Below, in pieces: positions 1-5,857 of a DNA stretch of 7,267 bases. Location: assembly GCA_022732315.1 (NCBI GenBank), contig JAIJUV010000124.1:1-7267 (forward strand). The letters run 5' to 3'. Numbering within the stretch: position 1 is the first letter of the stretch; every line of letters begins with the position of its first letter. The notes beneath the pieces are model-generated. The model saw only the letters and a program-made list of their open reading frames with translations, was not told the DNA's origin and did not search any database. The translations under genes were made by a program, and so were the position numbers. Source of the stretch: Prevotella sp. GTDB lineage: Bacteria > Bacteroidota > Bacteroidia > Bacteroidales > Bacteroidaceae.

Positions 1-1148
1 TTATAATAATGTACCAGATATGGGTCCTCATTCTTGTTCACGCCACTAGCCGAGAAATAGATTTCTCCTTTCTCTTCATCTACACGCTGGATGCCGCGAA
101 CAAACCATTCGCCCTTTGTAATCTGGCGGATTACCTTCGATTTCTGCACATCGTAGAGATAGAGATGATTCCAGTTGTCGCGCTCGCTCATCCAGAGCAG
201 TTGCTTGCCATCCTTGATAAACTGACGCCACAGACGACCATAGTTTACGAAAGTATTGGCACGCTCCTCTACCACGGTACGAAGCTTGCCGGTTTCAGCA
301 TTCATCGCCAGCATCTGATAGAGATGGTGTCCACGCTGGTTATACTCCATCGTCACCTCCTTGCTGTCAGGAGTCCATTGCATCCACTCCAGTTCATACT
401 GGTTTTCTATCTGATGCCTGTCAGCCTCCACCTTCTTTCCGGTAGTCACATCGATGATGACCGGATAATGCTGTGGCAAGGCATCGCCCGGCTTGGCATA
501 CTCCTGCTTGTGGAGGATAGGCTGAAGCTGGTCGGCAGGCGAAGATTCCACATAGTAGGCATAGCGCTTCTCTACCGGAACACGCTTGCATACGAAGATG
601 TGCTTGCCGTCTGGGCTCCATTGGATGCGGTTGCTGTAATAGCAGCCGATGGTACCATCCTGAGTAAGGATTCGCTTGGCTTCGGTATAAGGTTTTCCTG
701 CCTCATGAACCACCACGTTGTAACCTTCGATGTAGGCTTCCATCTTGCCGTCTGGCGAAAGTACCGGATAAGCCTCCTTCTCCTCATCCACCTCCATCCA
801 ATGGCGTTCATGGCGTCTGCCAAACTGAGGCTTGTAGACAGGACGAGGCTTGATGCCCAGCGCCTTCTCCATCGCTTCCTGCGAATCATAAGTCTTCATC
901 TCATCCTTGTCGGCATCATAGGATACAAACTTCTTGCCCTGAGGAGTAGATATCTGATAATGCAATACGTGGGTGGAATCGCACCAAGCCGATGAACGTG
1001 CCCAATGGAACACGGAGTCGGCTGAGAACTGATGACGAAGAGCATAAGCTCTGTTGTAATCTTCTAATGTGCCCTGTGCTGATGCTGTAGCTGCCGGCAT
1101 CGCCAAAGCTGCGCTCAACAGCGAAAGAGCTAAAATCTGATTCTTCAT
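1..1148 (-). CDS. S9-family (DPP IV-like) serine peptidase, N-terminal part, truncated by the window edge
   Basis: ATG at 1148-1146 opens a stop-free frame of 382 residues that runs off the left edge. A Sec signal peptide covers residues 1 to about 24 (MKNQ, hydrophobic core, ASA before Gln25). The rest looks like the DPP IV-type beta-propeller: blade motifs SPDGK (131-135), WSPDGK (177-182) and WTPDSKE (258-264), then a block around 319-333 (MSERDNWNHLYLYD) seen widely in Bacteroidetes S9 peptidases. The alpha/beta-hydrolase domain with the catalytic Ser, Asp and His would lie outside the window, so activity cannot be judged. Family members release dipeptides or cut short peptides in the periplasm. 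The Glu-Glu pair that holds the substrate amino terminus in classical DPP IV is not visible before the WSPDGK blade, so strict dipeptidyl specificity is doubtful. It lies 108 bp downstream of the M64 gene on the same strand, with no recognisable promoter between them. Family assignment is good; substrate is unknown. Confidence 0.9.
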   Translation of the reverse strand, partial: MKNQILALSLLSAALAMPAATASAQGTLEDYNRAYALRHQFSADSVFHWARSSAWCDSTHVLHYQISTPQGKKFVSYDADKDEMKTYDSQEAMEKALGIKPRPVYKPQFGRRHERHWMEVDEEKEAYPVLSPDGKMEAYIEGYNVVVHEAGKPYTEAKRILTQDGTIGCYYSNRIQWSPDGKHIFVCKRVPVEKRYAYYVESSPADQLQPILHKQEYAKPGDALPQHYPVIIDVTTGKKVEADRHQIENQYELEWMQWTPDSKEVTMEYNQRGHHLYQMLAMNAETGKLRTVVEERANTFVNYGRLWRQFIKDGKQLLWMSERDNWNHLYLYDVQKSKVIRQITKGEWFVRGIQRVDEEKGEIYFSASGVNKNEDPYLVHYY

Positions 1149-1190
1149 TATGCTTGATATTTTACTTGTTGACTTCTTTATCGTATATGG

Positions 1191-1226
1191 GAAGTTAGAG
1201 AAGTTAAGGGAAACTTCTTTAACTTC
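1191..1226. repeat. 15 bp AT-rich inverted repeat built from GAAGTT units in the M64/S9 intergenic gap
   Basis: Arms 1191-1205 and 1212-1226 pair at 14 of 15 positions around a 6 nt loop (AAGGGA). The odd pair is G-U in a plus-strand RNA and A-C in a minus-strand RNA. Each arm holds two GAAGTT units 9 bp apart, and a related AAAGAAGT sequence recurs on the minus strand around 1172-1180. It begins about 30 bp past the M64 stop codon. The stem is AT-rich and no T-tract follows on the minus strand, so an ordinary intrinsic terminator is unlikely. An RNA processing or attenuation element, or a dispersed genomic repeat, are alternatives. Confidence 0.6.
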
Positions 1227-1256
1227 TATCAATTCCCATCGCTTACAAAACTTGAT

Positions 1257-2603
1257 TTATTTCCCAGTATAGAAATCGGTAATTCTGCGGATGGCACGCT
1301 GGCAAACCGGACAGAAATCATCCACTTCGTTGATTCTCATACGGCAAACCTGTGCCGGACGGTAACATCCATTGCTCTGGTTACCCGCACCCTCGAACAC
1401 ACCAATCTTAAATACAGCTTCGTTGAGTTTCTTCTGTTCTTTCGCGTTTCTGATATTCTTATGATCCGGAAGTTTGGCAAGCGGCGTTGGAATCTTCACA
1501 CCCTTCGGCATCATATCCGCCCACTTGCTCTGGAAATCCTTCAGCGTGGTGAGGTTCGGCTCCCAAGGCTCGGTATCACTAGGATACATCGGATCGTACT
1601 CATCGGTACTGTACTCATCACCCAAACCCGCATAGCCATGACCGAACTCATGTACCAGCACCTTCTTGAACGTAGGATGATCAGAGGTAGAAAGCGTAAC
1701 CTGGTTGTAGATGCCGCCACCACCATACGTAGGCGAATTCACCAATACGATGATCTGCTCGAAAGGCACATTACTCAAGGCATCATAAATGCGATGAATC
1801 TTGCTTGTGGTGAGATAACGGTTCGAATAGAAAGTATCGTAATGAGAACAAGCCATCGTGCTCTTCCATTTCCCTTCGTGCGGAATACTTGGTCCCTCAT
1901 CGAGCGATGGAGCCGCAACAGCCACCACGTTGAATCTCGACTTGAGCGAAGCGAAAGGTTCGCGCTCGAAGATGGCATCGGCTGCCCGCTGCGCATCCTG
2001 ATAGAACTTATCCATCTGGTCCTGGCGATAACCCTCGGCGATGATGGCGAGGTCAACACAGTCGGCAGCCTCTCCGCTCTTCACGATGTAGCGGTAAGGG
2101 ATGCCATTCTCGCCCAATGGTCGGATGAGGATATCCTGTGGATTGATGGTATGGCGAAGTTCTGCTGTCACCTTCTGATGCGTATCGCTCAGGGTGATGC
2201 TTACATCCACCGGCTTCTTCGGGAACGGCACGAGGAAACTGCTCTCGAATGATTTCTGCAGATGCTTCGCCTCCTGTGTAAGCTGCCATTCCTGGAAGAG
2301 TGTTGAGAAAGTATTTACATAGAGCACCTTGTTGGTACCATGCTCATACACGGTCACCTGTCCGTTTCCGTTCAGGAATTTCTCATCCAGTCTTGTCTTT
2401 CTTCCCGCCCAGGTAGGGTTGCTGTAAGCCTGTTCAAAATAGATAGCCTGGTTCACGCTATCGCCCGCCACGATGTAATCCAGTCGCAGCGTCTTGTCTT
2501 CGAAGTTATCTTCAAAGCGCTGTGCCTGCATCGGCAAAGCCATCATCAAGGCGAGAGATGCAGCAAATAAAGTCTTATTCTTTATAAAAGTCTTATTCTT
2601 CAT
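1257..2603 (-). CDS. Secreted M64 (IgA peptidase family) zinc metallopeptidase
   Basis: The product is 448 residues with an ATG start and a Sec signal peptide (residues 1 to about 28, ending MQA before Gln28). Residues about 29-145 resemble the beta-rich N-terminal domain that precedes the catalytic domain in Bacteroidetes M64 proteins. The catalytic domain (about 160-445) carries the zinc motif HEFGH at 318-322, with Glu319 the expected general base, followed by GLGDEY (326-331), where Asp329 or Glu330 is a candidate third ligand. Four cysteines cluster near the C terminus (Cys413, Cys420, and CPVC at 431-434). The family is named after a Clostridium enzyme that cleaves IgA, but most Bacteroidetes members have no proven substrate, so IgA cleavage is not claimed. 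There is no lipobox, so it is probably periplasmic or released. It follows the HELGH gene by 52 bp with no promoter or terminator seen, suggesting cotranscription. The start region holds a short tandem duplication, listed separately. Confidence 0.93.
   Translation of the reverse strand: MKNKTFIKNKTLFAASLALMMALPMQAQRFEDNFEDKTLRLDYIVAGDSVNQAIYFEQAYSNPTWAGRKTRLDEKFLNGNGQVTVYEHGTNKVLYVNTFSTLFQEWQLTQEAKHLQKSFESSFLVPFPKKPVDVSITLSDTHQKVTAELRHTINPQDILIRPLGENGIPYRYIVKSGEAADCVDLAIIAEGYRQDQMDKFYQDAQRAADAIFEREPFASLKSRFNVVAVAAPSLDEGPSIPHEGKWKSTMACSHYDTFYSNRYLTTSKIHRIYDALSNVPFEQIIVLVNSPTYGGGGIYNQVTLSTSDHPTFKKVLVHEFGHGYAGLGDEYSTDEYDPMYPSDTEPWEPNLTTLKDFQSKWADMMPKGVKIPTPLAKLPDHKNIRNAKEQKKLNEAVFKIGVFEGAGNQSNGCYRPAQVCRMRINEVDDFCPVCQRAIRRITDFYTGK
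2569..2600. repeat. 14 bp direct repeat inside the M64 signal-peptide codons
   Basis: The sequence AAAGTCTTATTCTT (plus strand) occurs identically at 2569-2582 and 2587-2600, an 18 bp offset that preserves frame. It encodes KNKT twice in the basic N-region of the signal peptide (residues 2-5 and 8-11). Replication slippage is the likely origin. The second ATG that a full duplication of the start would have given is absent, so only the codon block was repeated. Confidence 0.75.
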
Positions 2604-2648
2604 AAGCTATGATATTTTTTATGTAGATGATTTTTATTCGATTCGTAC

Positions 2649-2669
2649 TTCACTCTTATTTCACTCTTA
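2649..2669. repeat. Tandem 11 bp repeat across the stop codon of the HELGH gene
   Basis: TTCACTCTTA occurs at 2649-2658 and again at 2660-2669, an 11 bp period. On the minus strand the upstream copy encodes the last residues (VRVK) of the HELGH protein, and its downstream copy spans the TAA stop and enters the intergenic gap. It is probably a slippage product. No function is evident. Confidence 0.6.
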
Positions 2670-4008
2670 CCTCATAAGGGAAACGGCGGGAAGATGGATC
2701 GAGCGAATGATTCGAAGGAGCACCCATCACCACGAGATAGAGCGCCTTGAGAGGCTGGAGCTTTGGAGTCACAAGTGAAACCTTTCCATTCATCGCTTCG
2801 CCCATCGGGCTGTAGATACATTCATCGATATCGGCGGTTACTCCCACCAAACCATAACGGTAACCGATGGTTCGTGCCATCTTGTCCTTGGATGCCTTGA
2901 ATGCCTTACCCTCGGCATCGAGAGCTCTGAAATCTACTGTAACCTTCTTGCCAGCCTTCGGGATTTCCAACTTGATGGCATTGAAACCATAGTTCTCAAG
3001 AACCGAAGCTGTATCCGGACGGAGATAACCATTCTTCTGCTTCAGCATCCTGGTATCAAAGGTGCAGGCATAAGGTCGGGTCTCCTTACGGGCATAACCG
3101 AAATCGAAGTTCACGAGATGGCGGTAGCAGTCGAACATCTCATCATTAAACTGCTTCTGAGTCATCTTATACTTCCGCTTGTAGGTAACAACCGGATCCT
3201 CTCCTATTTTTCCCTCCCGATAGAGCTGGGCGATGCTTTCCAATCCATGCTTCTCAGCCCACCACTCTATCACGTATGGCGAATGATAGATGTTGTCCAG
3301 ATGCAGATAACCTTTGTGGGTAAGCTGTCTGAAGGCATCGAAATGATACTTCTCATCCGTCAGCCAGTCAGGATTCACTCTCCAGAGCATCCATTGGGAT
3401 GTCATCTCGAAGAAACCGCTTCCTCCCCAGGCTTCGCCCGTCTTGTCTGCCATGATCTGAAGCTGGAAACTGTGTCCCAGTTCGTGAGCCAGACAGTTGA
3501 GTTTCTTATCTTGAATACGGTTAGGTGTTACCCAGAGCGCTCCGATAAAGTCATCGTAAGTTCCGCCGTAAGCAGTTCCTTCCAGCGAATAGTTCACCAT
3601 CACCATCATCTTATACTTGTCGCAGATGCTGCCCGGCAGAGAGAACTTCAGGGTATCACGGAAGAAACGATAGAACCGTTCAACCTGAGTCTGCAGATTA
3701 CCCAAGTCGAATTTCATCGGCTTACCTTCAAGCGAAGGAGGATTCTGCGGATTGTCTCCGAATGGCTTTTCCCAGAAATACACGATATTCTGGGTCTGTG
3801 CACTATGTCGCCAGCACCATCTCTCATCATCCTTATTGAAATCATAGGGTTTCAGGGAATCCGGTACGAAAATGAGTTTCTGTGGTGCAGATACGGGATT
3901 TACGGGTCTGGTGGCAGGAGCCTCAGATGGGTTCTGCTGTGCCAGGACTGCAGTAGCCCAAGGCAAGGTAGCTGCTGTAAGTATCAGCGATAAGAATATT
4001 CGTTTCAT
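2656..4008 (-). CDS. Secreted DUF6055-like putative zinc metallopeptidase (HELGH), non-lipidated paralog
   Basis: I start this at the ATG at 4008, giving 450 residues. The open frame reaches 4080, but from 4008 it opens with a textbook signal peptide (MKRIFLSL, hydrophobic core, VLAQ ending near residue 24), and the predicted -7 box lies inside the longer version. HELGH at 175-179, followed by SFQLQ, and Glu201 in FFEMTSQWM form a plausible gluzincin-type site (two His plus a downstream Glu). This layout fits the family I recall as DUF6055; the name is from memory. Residues 340-450 look like a beta-sandwich. There is no lipobox cysteine. It is clearly paralogous to the lipoprotein at 5858-7207, sharing blocks PPSLEG, GTAYGGTYD, AHELGHSFQLQ, MTSQWMLW, NIYHSPYV and NYGFNA. 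It is the first gene of the left block, 52 bp before the M64 gene. Proteolytic activity is inferred, not shown. Confidence 0.85.
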   Translation of the reverse strand: MKRIFLSLILTAATLPWATAVLAQQNPSEAPATRPVNPVSAPQKLIFVPDSLKPYDFNKDDERWCWRHSAQTQNIVYFWEKPFGDNPQNPPSLEGKPMKFDLGNLQTQVERFYRFFRDTLKFSLPGSICDKYKMMVMVNYSLEGTAYGGTYDDFIGALWVTPNRIQDKKLNCLAHELGHSFQLQIMADKTGEAWGGSGFFEMTSQWMLWRVNPDWLTDEKYHFDAFRQLTHKGYLHLDNIYHSPYVIEWWAEKHGLESIAQLYREGKIGEDPVVTYKRKYKMTQKQFNDEMFDCYRHLVNFDFGYARKETRPYACTFDTRMLKQKNGYLRPDTASVLENYGFNAIKLEIPKAGKKVTVDFRALDAEGKAFKASKDKMARTIGYRYGLVGVTADIDECIYSPMGEAMNGKVSLVTPKLQPLKALYLVVMGAPSNHSLDPSSRRFPYEVRVK

Positions 4009-4045
4009 TTCGGTTATGATTTTTGCGTTATTTATTATTTCGCCA

Positions 4046-4053
4046 CAAAAGTA
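4046..4053 (-). promoter_or_regulatory. Probable -7 box for the left operon
   Basis: The minus strand reads TACTTTTG here, a full match to the Bacteroidetes -7 consensus TAnnTTTG, 37 nt before the ATG at 4008. A -33 TTG at the ideal 19-21 nt is missing: the nearest ones lie 12 nt (inside TTTTTGC) or 24 nt (4080-4078) upstream. The promoter may therefore be weak or need an activator. It is the only recognisable promoter for the HELGH, M64 and S9 genes. Confidence 0.5.
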
Positions 4054-4078
4054 CTGATAATCTTGCAAAAACGCTCGC

Positions 4079-4107
4079 AATATCGTCTAAAATGATACAA
4101 ATATCGT
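4079..4107. promoter_or_regulatory. Direct repeat AATATCGT x2, possible activator site
   Basis: AATATCGT occurs at 4079-4086 and 4100-4107, exactly 21 bp apart (about two helical turns). It overlaps a small palindrome, GATAC-7 nt-GTATC, at 4094-4110. The repeats lie about 40 to 68 bp upstream of the transcription start implied by the -7 box, where activators commonly bind. No regulator gene is in the window. AT-rich DNA can give such repeats by chance. Confidence 0.3.
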
Positions 4108-4176
4108 ATCTTCTCAAAGAACATCTTAGAGATTTGTCAAAAATTACATCAAAATGATAGATTTAGGCCAAAAAAC

Positions 4177-4207
4177 TTGGGAGATATTATAAAAAGTCGT
4201 ATCTTTG
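4177..4207 (+). promoter_or_regulatory. Canonical Bacteroidetes promoter for the small Rpn-like gene
   Basis: TTG at 4177-4179, a 20 nt spacer, then TATCTTTG at 4200-4207 match the Bacteroidetes -33/-7 consensus (TTTG or TTG, 19-21 nt, TAnnTTTG). Transcription should start about 6-7 nt later, giving a leader of roughly 20 nt, A-rich and without a Shine-Dalgarno, before the ATG at 4237. This is the best promoter in the window. Confidence 0.8.
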
Positions 4208-4236
4208 CCAAAAGAATTCTATAAAAAGAACAGATT

Positions 4237-4533
4237 ATGAGATTATCAGAAGAACGATATATCAGCTTACTTACCGACTTTGGTTTCAAACAAGAGCTAC
4301 GAGAATATGAAGACAGCCTCAAGGCTTACCGAGATATAAAAAATTCGATCGATACTGCGAAGGAAGAAGGCAGAGAAGAAGGTAGAGAAGAAGGCAGGAA
4401 AGAAGGCAGAGAAGAAGGTATTGCCAAAGAAAAGTTGGCTACCGCAAAGCGTCTTCTCGGCATGGGACTCACACAAGAGCAAGTTGCCAAAGGTACAGGC
4501 CTTTCTATTGAAGATATAGAGGGACTTGTTTAG
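4237..4533 (+). CDS. Internally deleted Rpn/PD-(D/E)XK (PDDEXK_2) family protein, 98 residues
   Basis: The only gene on the plus strand. Residues about 7-19 (RYISLLTDFGFKQ) match the extreme N terminus of Rpn-type recombination-promoting nucleases/putative transposases, normally about 300 residues. From residue 20 the sequence resumes with the family's C-terminal part: the YEDSLKAYRDIKN segment (24-36), five tetrapeptide repeats (KEEG, REEG, REEG, RKEG, REEG; 42-61), and a C-terminal helix pair with LLGMGLTQEQVAKGTGLS (73-90) resembling the short HTH-like tail. The catalytic PD-(D/E)XK core expected in between is missing, so nuclease activity should be lost. The frame stays open and promoter and terminator are intact. 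It may be a remnant, or a small coiled-coil protein that could still bind DNA or full-length relatives. It separates the two minus-strand blocks and may mark an insertion between them. Family assignment rests on recall of family sequences. Confidence 0.8.
   Translation: MRLSEERYISLLTDFGFKQELREYEDSLKAYRDIKNSIDTAKEEGREEGREEGRKEGREEGIAKEKLATAKRLLGMGLTQEQVAKGTGLSIEDIEGLV
4360..4419 (+). repeat. Five 12 bp tandem repeats encoding (K/R)(E/K)EG
   Basis: Five consecutive 12 bp units, of which AGAGAAGAAGGT is typical, encode KEEG, REEG, REEG, RKEG and REEG. Copies differ by single bases (GGC/GGT, AGA/AGG, GAA/AAA). Such purine-rich units expand and contract by slippage in multiples of 12 bp without shifting the frame. 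This length-variable, highly charged helix is a hallmark of the C-terminal part of this family. Confidence 0.85.
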
Positions 4534-4549
4534 ACAATAATAATACTAT

Positions 4550-4587
4550 AAAGCCATCCGATAGCTTGGATACAATCGGATGGCTTT
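4550..4587. terminator. Bidirectional intrinsic terminator between convergent genes
   Basis: Perfect 13 bp arms, AAAGCCATCCGAT (4550-4562) and ATCGGATGGCTTT (4575-4587), flank a 12 nt loop. On the plus strand the stem is followed by CTTTTTTATTT, a good U-tract for ending the Rpn-like transcript (stop at 4533). On the minus strand it starts 5 nt after the alpha-galactosidase stop and is followed by a weaker T-rich tail, so it probably ends that operon too. Confidence 0.9.
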
Positions 4588-4592
4588 CTTTT

Positions 4593-5831
4593 TTATTTCG
4601 CTTTCTTAGAAAGTCTCACCATCAATACACCATGAGCAGGAATGGTTGCCTTGGTATTCTGTGCAGTAGTACCAATATCTTTATGTTTCCAAAGGTCTCT
4701 GATTACATATTCATTGGCATGAATGTTCACCTCGTTGGCGAAATAGATAGTTTGGGCTCTCCAATTGTAGTCCAGTTTCCAAGGGAAATCGGTACGGTTC
4801 AGGAAGCAGACTGCCAGTTCGCCGTTGCTCAGAGGCTTTGCCCAGATTTCCTTCTCTCCCATATCCATGAATCGGCGTCCCTGCTCGCCCATAGGGTCCT
4901 GGTCTACGGCTATCACTTCCTTGTTAGTCAGAATCTCATGGGTATCCTTATCCATCTTGGTCAAATCGTTGCCCGCCATCAGCGGAGCTGCCAGCATACA
5001 CCACATAGAAAAATGAGTGATATACTCATCCTTGGTCATACCGCCATTACCCACTTCCAGCATCTCGGCATCATTCCAATGCCCCGGTCCGGCATACGGA
5101 TAAAGGTCAGCCATCTTGTCGATGACGTTGAGCACTCCTACGCCACCCCAGTCAAAGAGGCATTGGTAGCAATCTCTGATATCGGCAGTAACGCGCCACA
5201 GATGTCCGATACCCTTACCCCATTTCCAAGGTTCATGCTCGCCCCATTCGCAAATACTGAGAATCATAGGTCTTCCCGACTCCTTGATTGCATCGCTCAT
5301 AGTAGCATAAGCAGCTTGCGCATTCTGTCCCTCATCAGAGCACCAGTCATACTTCAAGTAATCTACACCCCATTTGGCATACATCAAAGCATCCTGAAAC
5401 TGATGACCACGGCTACCAGGGCGACCTTGACAGGTGTAGCTTCCGGCACAGGAATAAAGTCCGAACTTCAAACCCTTGCTATGAATATAATCAGCCAGGT
5501 ATTTCATTCCGTGAGGAAAGCGGTCAGGATCTGCCTGGATGAAGCCAAGCGAGTCGCGTTCTACCTGCCAGCAGTCATCAATAACAACATACTGGTATCC
5601 CGCATCCTTCATACCAGTCTCCACCATTTTATCCGCCATATCCATAATCAGCTTCTCGCTGACATTACAGCCAAACTTATTCCATGAGTTCCATCCCATA
5701 GGAGGAGTTTGGGCCTGAGCCAGATAAGCAGAATCAGAAACTTCCTTTGGCTTACCAAAGAACATCTGGCCATTTGCCGGCTGCGCCATAGCAATCGCTA
5801 ATGACGCAGCCAATAAATACTGAAACTTCAA
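4593..5831 (-). CDS. Secreted GH27 alpha-galactosidase
   Basis: A 412-residue GH27 (clan GH-D) enzyme expected to release terminal alpha-linked galactose with retention of configuration. Visible in order: signal peptide (residues 1 to about 21, ending ANG), PPMGWNSWN (43-51), VVIDDCW (82-88) with the sugar-binding Asp pair, YLKYDWC (158-164) with Asp162 the expected nucleophile, CEWGEHEPWKW (194-204) resembling the galactose-selecting CEWG loop of plant enzymes, and WRVTADIRD (212-220) with Asp217 the expected acid/base. WNDAEMLEVG (252-261) replaces the usual WNDPDMLEVG. A short beta domain (about 320-412) ends the protein. The start codon is TTG (5831-5829): no ATG lies between it and the in-frame TAA at 5879-5877, and the TTG sits exactly where a normal signal peptide begins (-KFQYLLAAS). 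It follows the HELGH lipoprotein gene by 26 bp, so the two are probably cotranscribed. The natural substrate (galactomannan, raffinose-type sugars or alpha-Gal glycans) cannot be told. Confidence 0.95.
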   Translation of the reverse strand: MKFQYLLAASLAIAMAQPANGQMFFGKPKEVSDSAYLAQAQTPPMGWNSWNKFGCNVSEKLIMDMADKMVETGMKDAGYQYVVIDDCWQVERDSLGFIQADPDRFPHGMKYLADYIHSKGLKFGLYSCAGSYTCQGRPGSRGHQFQDALMYAKWGVDYLKYDWCSDEGQNAQAAYATMSDAIKESGRPMILSICEWGEHEPWKWGKGIGHLWRVTADIRDCYQCLFDWGGVGVLNVIDKMADLYPYAGPGHWNDAEMLEVGNGGMTKDEYITHFSMWCMLAAPLMAGNDLTKMDKDTHEILTNKEVIAVDQDPMGEQGRRFMDMGEKEIWAKPLSNGELAVCFLNRTDFPWKLDYNWRAQTIYFANEVNIHANEYVIRDLWKHKDIGTTAQNTKATIPAHGVLMVRLSKKAK

Positions 5832-5857
5832 AATAATAAAAATTAATAAAGTTATAC

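Noticed and set aside
9..995. Long plus-strand open frame opposite the S9 peptidase gene
   Set aside because: It lies antisense to a well-supported gene, matches no family I recognise, has no promoter or leader of the expected kind, and reads as the low-complexity mirror of the coding strand.
1461..2252. 263-codon plus-strand frame opposite the M64 gene
   Set aside because: Antisense shadow of a conserved metallopeptidase; no family match and no promoter.
1257..2603. True IgA protease
   Set aside because: The family name derives from one clostridial enzyme; nothing in this sequence shows IgA specificity, so only M64 membership is called.
3118..3993. 291-codon plus-strand frame opposite the HELGH gene
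   Set aside because: Antisense shadow. A similar antisense frame opposite the paralog (6671-6985) simply reflects the homology of the sense genes.
4009..4080. N-terminal extension of the HELGH protein to an upstream ATG at 4080
   Set aside because: It would place 24 unrelated residues before a textbook signal peptide, and the predicted -7 box lies within it.
4360..4419. Short tandem repeats as a CRISPR-like or non-coding minisatellite
   Set aside because: Units are 12 bp without spacers, keep codon phase, and encode the known EEG-type repeat of this protein family.
4566..5687. 373-codon plus-strand open frame opposite the alpha-galactosidase
   Set aside because: It begins inside the terminator loop and its whole length mirrors a GH27 gene with intact catalytic motifs. 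The predicted protein has no recognisable domain.
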